The position numbers were made by a program, and so were the translations under genes. Below the pieces are notes generated by a model that searched no databases, was not told the DNA's origin, and saw nothing but the letters and a program-made list of their open reading frames with translations. Below, in pieces: positions 1 to 5,864 of a stretch of 8,423 nucleotides of DNA. Location: the NCBI GenBank assembly GCA_002405555.1, contig DHMA01000056.1, positions 1-8,423 on the forward strand, given 5' to 3'. The stretch is from Opitutia bacterium UBA4654 (GTDB lineage: Bacteria; Verrucomicrobiota; Verrucomicrobiia; Opitutales; Intestinicryptomonadaceae). How positions within the stretch are numbered: the stretch's first letter is position 1; each line of letters begins with the position of its first letter.

Positions 1-353
1 TGGGCATCGACGTACGGACCCGAAATTTGGAAGTCGAGTCCGCCGTCGGGCAGGAATATATCGCACAGCGTTTTGCCCGTCGCCGTACAGCGCGCGCGGG
101 GTTCGAGCGAAAACGGCATTTCCGCCGAGCAGAAATTGTCCGCGTATGCCGTCTTTTTTATGTCAACGAGCACGTCTCCGCTTTTTGCGTGCTGTTCGAA
201 GACGCGCACCGAGAGGTAAAGCGACACTTTCGATGTCAGCCAGAAAAACTCCACGCACTCCTGCGGCGTCATCGGCCCGATTGCAAGCCCGCCGCTCGGC
301 AGAACTTCCGTCGTCGGGTAGGGAATCGGGGAAAGGTGTGTAAACGCTTGCAT
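1..353 (-). CDS. Hypothetical phage protein downstream of the tail hub gene (partial, C-terminus off the left edge)
   Basis: The minus-strand frame opens with ATG at 353, begins MQAFTHLSPIPYPT and stays open for 117 codons to the window edge, so the C-terminus is missing. The start lies two bases after the stop of the tail hub gene, with a weak GGA about eight bases upstream, which fits translational coupling in the same operon. No family is recognised. The visible part is a soluble, mixed sequence with a strand-rich middle (VSLYLSVRVFEQ), then a cysteine-containing stretch, and no signal peptide or membrane segment. Its place directly after a hub-like protein suggests a baseplate, tail-tip or structural role, but that is inferred from position only. 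The overlapping plus-strand frame 27-407 is arginine- and histidine-rich and looks like a compositional shadow. Confidence 0.72.
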   Translation of the reverse strand, partial: MQAFTHLSPIPYPTTEVLPSGGLAIGPMTPQECVEFFWLTSKVSLYLSVRVFEQHAKSGDVLVDIKKTAYADNFCSAEMPFSLEPRARCTATGKTLCDIFLPDGGLDFQISGPYVDA

Positions 354-355
354 GT

Positions 356-2074
356 TTATTCCACGTATTTGGGTTCGCTCATGAGTACTTTTGCGGTTGC
401 GAGGTAGCCGTTGTGGCAGATGTAGATTTCGCGCATTTTCGCAAGCTCGCCGTCGTCGAGGTCGGCGGGGTCAAGTTCGATTCCGTCGGCTTGTTCGCCG
501 CCGCTTGCGCCAATCACGAATTTGTCGAAAACCGCGTCGCCTTCGCCGCCGTTGATTTCGGCTTTCGTCTGCGTCGGCTCGTCTGATTTCCCCGAAATTT
601 TGCCCGTCGTGCGCGTTGATATGTCGGAGCTTACGGTGCGGTTTCGGTTGATTCTGAAAAGCTCCTCCATGTTGTCGGGGTAGAGGTGTTTGGGCGGGCC
701 GAATTTTACAAGCGTTGTGCCGTCGGCGAGGTTTTCCTCCGTCTGTACGACCGTCGCTCCTATGTCCGCCCAGTCGGGATTTTGCGAATCCGCAATGCCG
801 ACGCGTTTGCCGAGAAAGCTTTTTTCGAGCGCGCCGAGAATTTTCACCGAGCCTTCGTACTGCGCGTCCGAAACGGCTTTGTAGACGGCTTCCGCAAGTC
901 CCGACGGCTTTTCCTCCGCGAACTGCGACGTCTTCCAGATTGTGTACGTTCCGCTGACTGCGTTTGTCGAAAGAATGTTTGCGGCGACGTTTTTTGTGAC
1001 GACGCTTCCGTCGTCTTTTGTGTATTTTACTTTCGCCGTAATGCGGTCGGGGAGCGTTTGGAAGTTCATCCCCGCGACAATCGAGCCTGAGAGCAGCTCC
1101 CGCGCGTATGTCGGCGTTTCGCGCGCCGATTCGACAACCGTCATGTCCGATTCGTCCGCGAGCGACGGCACATGCTTTCGCCACCACTGTACGCTGTTCG
1201 GCTGCACCGTTCCGCAGACGATTTTATATGTCGAAGACGACGATTTCGCGCCGTCCAAATCGACCGTCATCACGATTGCGCGGCGGGAGTTCGACTGCGT
1301 GTCCTGCGGGTATTTTTCCTCCGAGACCGCGAGCCACGTTTCGCCGTCCACTTCGTTTTCCTGCTCGTACTTTACGGAAACGCAGTCCACGCGCAGGTCT
1401 GGACGCTCGGCGACGCTTGCCGAAAGCGTGGTTTTTCCCGCAATGTCTATTGTCTCCGACGGCAGGGTGGGGCGTTTGCGGACTTCGAGCTTGGGGTAGC
1501 CGTCCGTCGCGTAGTCGAAGTACGCCACGGAGTTCGGCGCCCATTTGAGGGTTCGCGCGATTGCCTGTGCGCAGGAGATGTCGCGGGCTTCGTCAAGCAG
1601 CATGTCGGAGTCTGTGTCTATCGTGCCGACGGCGAGCTGCGCTCCGCACGACGCCGCGTAGAGCGCGATTTCCCTGATTTGCTCCGAAACCTTGATTTTT
1701 TCGCCCGCGGCGTTTTGCCCGAGCGCGACTCTGCTTCGGAGCACGCTTGCCGACTCTCCGCCGACGGCGCGTTTCCAGTACTGCTGGTAGACGGTTTCCT
1801 CCAAGTCCCTCCACGGGCTTTTTGCGACGATTTCCGTCGCCGTTTTTTCCGCCGCGCGCCGTTTGGGGATTTTCGTAATGCGCCCGAAAAATTTGCGCGT
1901 GTTCCCGACGAAAACTTCGATTGTGTCGTCGATGTCGGGCACGGTTTGCGCGTCGGGCGCGAGCGTGATTCTAAGCTCGTCCGCCGTCGACGTTTTGCGG
2001 AGGATTTTCGCCGCGCACACCGGAAATTTTGCGGCGTCTACCGCCGCCGAGTTTATCCTGAAAACGACGTCCAT
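356..2074 (-). CDS. Tail hub / baseplate-like phage protein, 572 aa
   Basis: This is probably the hub protein at the tail tip, of the general gp27 / late-control-D-like kind. Residues 1-85 look like a small beta domain built around strands such as TIEVFVGNTRKFFGRITKI. A segment rich in W, D, L and E follows (SPWRDLEETVYQQYW, about 86-100), then a helical stretch (130-180) and a second beta-rich section (about 195-300). Residues 420-480 carry GKRVGI and VKFGPPKHLYPDNMEELF, a motif I associate with phage hub-type proteins. The last 90 residues are a low-complexity Ser/Thr/Gly linker and a small end domain (DPADLDDGELAKMREIYICHNG). There is no signal peptide or membrane segment. ATG at 2074 is one base past the stop of the coiled-coil gene. 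The family is a judgement from pattern; phage structural gene is firm, exact role moderate. It could instead be a distal tail or tail-fibre-base protein. Confidence 0.7.
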   Translation of the reverse strand: MDVVFRINSAAVDAAKFPVCAAKILRKTSTADELRITLAPDAQTVPDIDDTIEVFVGNTRKFFGRITKIPKRRAAEKTATEIVAKSPWRDLEETVYQQYWKRAVGGESASVLRSRVALGQNAAGEKIKVSEQIREIALYAASCGAQLAVGTIDTDSDMLLDEARDISCAQAIARTLKWAPNSVAYFDYATDGYPKLEVRKRPTLPSETIDIAGKTTLSASVAERPDLRVDCVSVKYEQENEVDGETWLAVSEEKYPQDTQSNSRRAIVMTVDLDGAKSSSSTYKIVCGTVQPNSVQWWRKHVPSLADESDMTVVESARETPTYARELLSGSIVAGMNFQTLPDRITAKVKYTKDDGSVVTKNVAANILSTNAVSGTYTIWKTSQFAEEKPSGLAEAVYKAVSDAQYEGSVKILGALEKSFLGKRVGIADSQNPDWADIGATVVQTEENLADGTTLVKFGPPKHLYPDNMEELFRINRNRTVSSDISTRTTGKISGKSDEPTQTKAEINGGEGDAVFDKFVIGASGGEQADGIELDPADLDDGELAKMREIYICHNGYLATAKVLMSEPKYVE

Positions 2075-2075
2075 T

Positions 2076-2225
2076 CTATACTTCGCCTTTGAGTTTTTTC
2101 ATTTGTTCGAGGCTTTCCTCGATGTCGGATTTCAGCTGCGCCACGGTTTTTTCAAGCTCGTCGATTTTCGATTCGAGCCTGTCGAGTTCCGTGCGCATTT
2201 CGCGTTCGATGTCGTCGATTGTCAT
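2076..2225 (-). CDS. Small coiled-coil protein, 49 aa, between tail genes
   Basis: This short minus-strand gene runs from ATG at 2225 to TAG at 2076-2078. Its start overlaps the stop of the 128-aa gene as ATGA, and it ends one base before the tail hub start. A strong Shine-Dalgarno, AAGGAG (plus strand ctcctt at 2231-2236), sits five bases upstream of the ATG, the best in this part of the operon. The product is almost entirely charged helix (MTIDDIEREMRTELDRLESK at the start, then repeated I/L/V heptad positions through DELEKTVAQLKSDIEESLEQ), so a parallel coiled coil or helical bundle is likely. It has no signal peptide or cysteine. It may be a tail assembly chaperone, a fibre-like trimeriser or a reduced tape-measure equivalent. 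No function can be assigned from sequence. It is easily missed because it is under 50 residues. Confidence 0.8.
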   Translation of the reverse strand: MTIDDIEREMRTELDRLESKIDELEKTVAQLKSDIEESLEQMKKLKGEV

Positions 2226-2608
2226 TGTTGCTCCTTGGGTTTGCCCGCCGAAAATTCGTAGCGGGTATTTGATACAAGTTTTTCGTATTCGGTTTTGATT
2301 TTCGAAACTACCGCGTTTTCGAATGCCGTTTTAGAGCCGTCGGCGTATTCGAAGACGAGCGCGGCGGGCGAGAGCGCGGCGATTTCGGAGGCGTGCCCGA
2401 CCGCGAATTTTTCGGCGTCGGCTTCGCTTCCGTGGGCGCGTTCGATTTCGAACGCGAGGGTCGTTTTTGTGTTGCCCCTGTCGAAAATTTTGGCCTCGTC
2501 GGCGTCGATGGTGTATTCCGTCTGCGAGCGTCTGCGCGTTTCTATCGAAAGCGATTTCGGGAACTCTCCGTCGTCCGCAAGGCTTGTGTCGGCGAATTTT
2601 ATTTTCAT
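2222..2608 (-). CDS. Small phage structural protein, possibly tail-tube-like, 128 aa
   Basis: The frame is open as far as 2704, but the natural start is ATG 2608, which overlaps the stop of the preceding gene as ATGA. The upstream extension would only read through that gene. The protein begins MKIKFADTSLADDGEFPKSL and has alternating strands, a DRGN turn near 43-46 followed by KTTLAFEIERAH, a helix around 62-78, and a strand/turn pair ALVFEYADGSKTAF. The C-terminal third (VSKIKTEYEKLVSNTRYEFS) is also strand-like. This all-beta, one-helix layout resembles small tail-tube or joining proteins, and the position between a terminator-like gene and the hub fits. The similarity is structural intuition, not a recognised family. 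The gene ends in an ATGA overlap with the coiled-coil gene, so it is certainly part of the operon. Confidence 0.75.
   Translation of the reverse strand: MKIKFADTSLADDGEFPKSLSIETRRRSQTEYTIDADEAKIFDRGNTKTTLAFEIERAHGSEADAEKFAVGHASEIAALSPAALVFEYADGSKTAFENAVVSKIKTEYEKLVSNTRYEFSAGKPKEQQ
2231..2236 (-). promoter_or_regulatory. Strong Shine-Dalgarno for the 49-aa coiled-coil gene
   Basis: Minus-strand AAGGAG lies five bases before ATG 2225, inside the last codons of the preceding gene. It is much closer to consensus than the sequences before the 128-aa gene, and it is the main support that the very short downstream frame is translated in its own right. Confidence 0.7.
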
Positions 2609-3012
2609 TGCAAAACCGATTGCGCGTTGAGGATTATCGAGATTTTCCCGTCCTTGGAAATCCACGGATACTGCGGAGCAAGGGTCATGCGCCCGTATCC
2701 GCACGCCAGCGGAGGCGTCCAGTTGTGGAGCGATTTCGAGACGGTTTCGGCGGCGGAAAGCAGCGACGGCGCGTTTGCGGCTATCGGGTCGGCGCGCGAA
2801 ACTTCCACGCGCAGCTCCACCTCCGAAAACGTCGGGCCCGCCGCGTATTTCGACGCGGTTTTCGGCAGAGGTCTTCCCACGGTTATGCGCAGTCCGTTCG
2901 CCTTTCCGCCGTCGTCGTCCGCGCCCTCCTTTTTGATGTCGGCAAGGCGCAGGTCGGACGCGCCGCGCAGGCGTTCGTAAATCGAATTTTGCAGGCTTTC
3001 GAGCGTTCCCAT
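2605..3012 (-). CDS. Tail terminator / gp37-position joining protein, 135 aa
   Basis: The ATG at 3012 has GGAGG nine bases upstream (plus strand cctcc within 3021-3026) and lies one base after the stop of the DUF1320-like gene. An N-terminal helix (SLQNSIYERLRG) leads into a basic/acidic loop, then strands LRITVG and SEVELRVEVSR. A long helix of about residues 79-97 ends at KSLHNWTP, followed by C-terminal strands (KISIILNAQSVL). Helix, paired strands, then helix plus an LHxWxP-type end is the usual pattern of phage tail-terminator or neck proteins that cap the tail and meet the connector. In Mu the gene after gp36 is gp37, at the same position. The assignment rests on layout and fold pattern. 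The Glu- and Asp-rich loop at 27-36 is probably disordered. Confidence 0.72.
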   Translation of the reverse strand: MGTLESLQNSIYERLRGASDLRLADIKKEGADDDGGKANGLRITVGRPLPKTASKYAAGPTFSEVELRVEVSRADPIAANAPSLLSAAETVSKSLHNWTPPLACGYGRMTLAPQYPWISKDGKISIILNAQSVLQ

Positions 3013-3013
3013 T

Positions 3014-3463
3014 TTAAATGCCCTCCATCGTTTTGCGGCTTGCGTTCCGCGCCGCCGAAGCCGCCGATACGCCGCGTCGGGGACGCGCGGTTTTCACGCC
3101 GTAGAGCGGGCGCGACACAACAAGCTCTCCGCGCGCGATTCTCGCGAGCGTCTCGCGGGCGATGTCGGCATGCTTCTTTTGCATGTCGGAAATTTCGATA
3201 GACGGCACGCGCAGATGGAGGGATTCCACCGCAAGCCGCAACGCGCAGTCTTTGAGTTCGGGCGGAATTTTAGAGTGGTCGGCGTCGAGCGCATTCAGCC
3301 CGCTTGTCGCGATTTCCACCCTGATTCGCGCGACGACCGTCGCGATGATGTCCACCGAAATGTCGCGTTTGCGCGACTTGAACGCCTCGGCTTTGAGCGT
3401 GTCGAGCTGTGGTTTGTTGAGAGCCTCTTCGAGGTCTTCGGGGAAAATTTTAATCCATTCCAT
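3014..3463 (-). CDS. DUF1320-like (Mu gp36-like) head-tail connector, 149 aa
   Basis: This is a small helical adaptor that should bind the portal ring after DNA packaging. It opens with MEWIKIFPEDLEEAL, matching the tyrosine/aspartate/leucine-type opening of gp36 proteins. Successive helices follow: DISVDIIATVVARIRVEIA (34-52), PPELKDCALRLAVESLHLRV (67-86), and MQKKHADIARETLARIARGEL (94-114), whose IARGEL end is typical of the family. The last 30 residues (PRRGVSAASAARNASRK) are basic and probably disordered, as connector tails often are. ATG 3463 has no clear Shine-Dalgarno, and the 48-base gap before it holds a strong hairpin. The next gene starts one base after this stop. The family call is fairly good but made by eye. 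Confidence 0.78.
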   Translation of the reverse strand: MEWIKIFPEDLEEALNKPQLDTLKAEAFKSRKRDISVDIIATVVARIRVEIATSGLNALDADHSKIPPELKDCALRLAVESLHLRVPSIEISDMQKKHADIARETLARIARGELVVSRPLYGVKTARPRRGVSAASAARNASRKTMEGI

Positions 3464-3472
3464 AACCGCATG

Positions 3473-3506
3473 GACGCGGCGGAAGCCCGAAGGCCTCCGT
3501 CGCGCC
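3473..3506 (-). promoter_or_regulatory. Stable UUCG-tetraloop hairpin between the capsid and connector genes
   Basis: On the minus strand the inner stem is CGGAGGCC / GGCUUCCG around the loop UUCG: eight pairs, one of them G-U. After a single A-C mismatch the stem continues for six more pairs (one G-U) to 3473/3506. It fills most of the 48 bases between the capsid stop (3512-3514) and the connector ATG (3463). C(UUCG)G is an exceptionally stable tetraloop, and it is present here exactly. No U-run follows, so it is not a classical intrinsic terminator. More likely roles are protecting the 3' end of capsid mRNA, partial transcript attenuation, or lowering expression of downstream genes. The pairing is seen directly; function is inferred. 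Confidence 0.72.
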
Positions 3507-3511
3507 GCCTA

Positions 3512-4432
3512 TTACGCTCCTTCCTTGATTTCGAGTTTGCGCACGCCGAGCTCGCTCGCCGCCACTATGCTTGAATAGTGCTCGACCGTGATGTCGGTGT
3601 ACTTTGCGTGTTCGTCGCAGTAGACCCTGAACGCCGAGCCCTCCTCGGTGGGAGTGTAGAAGCGTTTGAGGTTCGACGGTTCGTCCTTCGAAACGGCGTT
3701 CTGCGCGTAGAACGCGTAGACCGTGTTGCCGAGGATTTTCGATTTTGCGGTGTCGGAACTCTGGAATCGCGACGCCAGCACGCGGCAGCCGTCGAGCAGG
3801 AATTTGCCCGCAAGCTCGTCCTGCGCCATCGCCGCGCCCTTGAACGCAACCGCCGAATTTTGCGATTCGAGGCACGTCATGCGCTTGTCCCACGCCGATT
3901 CGCCGAGCAGCAGCCTGTTCGGGCGGATTCCGCTCTGGTCGGCGGCGGAGGAAAGCATTGCGCGAATGTCGGCGTCGGGGTTCGCGCTCGCCGACCAGTC
4001 CGCCTTTGTCTGCGCCGTGGCGATTGCGTCGAGGGCTGCAACCGCCCTGCGCAGCTCGTTGCGGAGCAGGCGTTGGAGCAGCATCTGCACATAGCGTTCC
4101 TGCCAGTCGTCGCCCGCGGCTTCGTCGTGGTCTACGCGGATTGTAAGCCCCTTGTTGAGCGTCTTTTCGTTGACCGACTCGCCGTCGTAGCGGACGCGCT
4201 TGAACTCCGCGCCGATTGAGCGCACGTCGTCGCTTTCCGAGAAGAACGCCTGCGCGTTGTCGCTGCGCTTGAATTCGAAGCGTCTGCCGACGGGGACGGG
4301 CGGGGCGATGAAGTCGAGAATCGCCGAGATGTTGTCGGGGTCTACCCAGCCCGTTGTGAACGCCGTGAGGGCTTCCGAGTAGTTGCCCGCGGTGAATTTA
4401 TTTTCGTTTGCGCTTATTATGTTTTCGTTCAT
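3512..4432 (-). CDS. HK97-fold major capsid protein, 306 aa
   Basis: This is the main shell protein of the phage head. Residues 1-50 form an N-terminal arm (NYSEALTAFTTGWVDPDNIS) and the PPVPVGRRFEF turn. Residues 75-103 are the extended E-loop-like region. DWQERYVQMLLQRLLRNELR (109-128) is the long spine helix, running on to about 139. SGIRPNRLLLGESAWDKR (167-184) is the loop and helix before the axial domain, and the C-terminus ITVEHYSSIVAASELGVRKL (281-300) is typical of HK97-type capsids. At 306 residues it is the usual size for a capsid without a delta domain, consistent with a separate upstream scaffold/protease. ATG 4432 follows the decoration stop by four bases, without a clear Shine-Dalgarno, so coupled translation is likely. 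It occupies the position of Mu gpT, although Mu gpT itself is dissimilar in detail. Confidence 0.88.
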   Translation of the reverse strand: MNENIISANENKFTAGNYSEALTAFTTGWVDPDNISAILDFIAPPVPVGRRFEFKRSDNAQAFFSESDDVRSIGAEFKRVRYDGESVNEKTLNKGLTIRVDHDEAAGDDWQERYVQMLLQRLLRNELRRAVAALDAIATAQTKADWSASANPDADIRAMLSSAADQSGIRPNRLLLGESAWDKRMTCLESQNSAVAFKGAAMAQDELAGKFLLDGCRVLASRFQSSDTAKSKILGNTVYAFYAQNAVSKDEPSNLKRFYTPTEEGSAFRVYCDEHAKYTDITVEHYSSIVAASELGVRKLEIKEGA

Positions 4433-4436
4433 GATA

Positions 4437-5132
4437 TTAGTTTTTGCTTATTGCAATCCATGCGATTTTCGTGGAGCCTGCCGTGCCGTTCGCGTCGAGC
4501 GTGAAGCTTATGCCCGACGCAGACGCCGCGGCCTTTACCGTCTTTTCCGAGCCTCCCGCGCTTTGAACGGCGGCGATTACAACGCTGTCGGAGTTAAGCC
4601 CCGAAAATTCGAGGGAGTCCGAAGCTGTCGCCGTAGTCCATTCGTGCACGCCGCACGCGGCGAGCTTCCACGCCGATTCGCCGAAGCCCTGCGGGTCTAT
4701 TTCCGCAAGCCCGCCGGAAACCGCCGAGCACACCGCGACGCCCACTTTGTACGAGCCGTCCGCCGCCGCAGCCGAAACCTTGCCGTTTGCCGACGTGTAT
4801 ACGCTCGCTCCCGCGGGAATGTCGGTCGCCGCGCGGCACATGATTGTGCTTTCCGCGCTTGCGGGCAGAATCACCGCGAGCCTTTCGCCTTTTGCGCCCT
4901 CGTCGGAGCACACTCCGAAAGGCTTGTCCGCCGCGCCCGCAACCGCGAAGCCGCCGTCGTTTGCGCCCGCCTTTACCACGAGGTACGCGCTGTCCACGGA
5001 TTCCTCCGCGACCATTGTAATCGAGCCTGCGTGCGTGCCGTCTGCGATGTTGCAGAACGCGGGCTTGCGTTCGAACGCCGCGCGGAGGCCTTCTGCGAGC
5101 CGCGCGGACAGTTTTTGTCTGTTGTCTGTCAT
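4437..5132 (-). CDS. DUF2190-like capsid decoration protein with extra C-terminal domain, 231 aa
   Basis: It probably binds the outer capsid surface and stabilises the head. Residues about 25-150 follow the decoration pattern: FCNIADGTHAGSITMVAEES, a run of strands, PFGVCSDEGAKGERLAVILP, and the hallmark DIPAGASVYTSANGKVS with YKVGVAV. After a linker (SAWKLAACGVHEWTT) residues 165-231 form a second small beta domain rich in Ser, Ala, Gly and Val, ending STKIAWIAISKN, which reads like an Ig-like or head-spike add-on. Its order before the capsid gene is common in HK97-type phages. ATG 5132 has AGGA six bases upstream in an A-rich leader, which predicts strong translation. The decoration role is well supported; the extra domain has no recognised family. 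Confidence 0.82.
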   Translation of the reverse strand: MTDNRQKLSARLAEGLRAAFERKPAFCNIADGTHAGSITMVAEESVDSAYLVVKAGANDGGFAVAGAADKPFGVCSDEGAKGERLAVILPASAESTIMCRAATDIPAGASVYTSANGKVSAAAADGSYKVGVAVCSAVSGGLAEIDPQGFGESAWKLAACGVHEWTTATASDSLEFSGLNSDSVVIAAVQSAGGSEKTVKAAASASGISFTLDANGTAGSTKIAWIAISKN

Positions 5133-5138
5133 ATTATT

Positions 5139-5142
5139 TCCT
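5139..5142 (-). promoter_or_regulatory. Shine-Dalgarno in an A-rich leader before the decoration gene
   Basis: The minus strand reads CAGGAAATAAT then ATG 5132, preceded by a run of eight A. AGGA with a six-base spacer in an unstructured A-rich leader should give efficient initiation, as expected for a head protein needed in many copies. Just upstream, ACGGAT (5161-5166 on plus) and ATCCGT (5177-5182) could form a weak six-pair hairpin over the protease stop codon. Confidence 0.62.
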
Positions 5143-5174
5143 GTTGTTTTTTTTATGCGGACGGATTTTCAGTG

Positions 5175-5864
5175 CTATCCGTTGAGTTTTTGCTTTTTTA
5201 CCGCCGCAAAGCTTTTCGTGTACGGCTCGCCGAGTCTGCGCGACCGTTCGAGCGCAAGTTCGGCAAGCCTCCTTTCTGGGCGTTCGTCGGCGTTTTTCCG
5301 CGCCGCCAGCCGTTCCGAGATTGTCGCCGCCGCCGCGCTTTTTCTGAGCGACTCCGCCTTTTCGGCGCAGATTTCTATTTCCTCCGCGAGCTTTTCCATT
5401 TTCGCCGTCGCCGCGCGGGAGCGTGCCGCGGTTTGCGCCAAGTTGCGCCCTCCGAAGCCGAGAATTTTTCCGCTTTCTGAAATGTTCGGGTTGTTCGTAA
5501 GCCCCACCGAAAGCAGCTTCACGGGGCGGTATCTGCCGTCGCCGAGCTTCTGCATTCGCCAGCGCGGCGACATCGCCGAAAATTCCCCCCTCATTATTTT
5601 CTCGTAGGTTTTTTGCGGGTACGCCGCCACGACCGCAATGCCGTCGTTTGTCGGGCAGATGCGCTTTATGCGCCCCACCGCCTCGGCCCTGATTCCCTCG
5701 TCGTCGGGGTGCCCGACGTAAATCGGAATGCCGACCGCCGCGCTCCACGCCGCCGCGCGTTTCATTTTCCGCGCCGACTCTTCGTCCACAACCTGCATGC
5801 CCTTTGCGTGCGGCCATTCGCCGAACGGGCAAAGCACCTGCAAAAGCTCCCTATCCGATTTCAT
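5175..5864 (-). CDS. Mu gpI-like prohead protease with C-terminal scaffold region, 229 aa
   Basis: This is the head-maturation protease. The frame is open to 5963, but ATG 5864 is preferred because AAGGAA lies just upstream (plus 5869-5874) and the extra 33 N-terminal residues are low-complexity Ser/Pro/Arg. The product begins MKSDRELLQVLCPFGEWPHA. The catalytic domain shows IPIYVGHPDDEG (H52), EAVGRI (61-66), GEFSAMSPRW (93-102, S99) and LLSVGLTNNPNI (117-128). These match the phage I-like family histidine region, the serine in a S-x-M/P-SP setting and the LTNxP signature. Residues about 150-215 are charged helix (EKLAEEIEICAEKAESL) and probably act as the cleaved scaffold. At 229 aa it is shorter than Mu gpI (about 360). 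It overlaps the portal 3' end by 14 bases. Catalytic residues are proposed by eye. Confidence 0.83.
   Translation of the reverse strand: MKSDRELLQVLCPFGEWPHAKGMQVVDEESARKMKRAAAWSAAVGIPIYVGHPDDEGIRAEAVGRIKRICPTNDGIAVVAAYPQKTYEKIMRGEFSAMSPRWRMQKLGDGRYRPVKLLSVGLTNNPNISESGKILGFGGRNLAQTAARSRAATAKMEKLAEEIEICAEKAESLRKSAAAATISERLAARKNADERPERRLAELALERSRRLGEPYTKSFAAVKKQKLNG

Noticed and set aside
1172..2092. Long plus-strand frame of 306 codons antisense to the tail hub gene
   Set aside because: Its product is dominated by Arg, Phe, Val and Cys from the mirrored third-position bias of the real gene, with no recognisable domain. The minus-strand frame has phage motifs and fits the operon.
2609..2704. 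N-terminal extension of the 128-aa gene to ATG 2704
   Set aside because: It would lie wholly inside the preceding gene, whereas ATG 2608 makes a typical ATGA coupling.
3473..3506. Intrinsic terminator at the capsid-connector gap
   Set aside because: The hairpin is strong, but no U-run follows on the minus strand and genes continue immediately, so classical termination is not supported.
5161..5182. Six-pair inverted repeat ACGGAT / ATCCGT over the protease stop codon
   Set aside because: Short stem with a ten-base loop; such repeats arise often by chance, so it is only mentioned with the decoration gene leader.
4383..5480. Plus-strand frame of 365 codons antisense to the decoration and protease genes
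   Set aside because: It spans two well-supported minus-strand genes and the gap between them, and is Arg/Cys/Phe-rich with no domain, as expected of a shadow frame.
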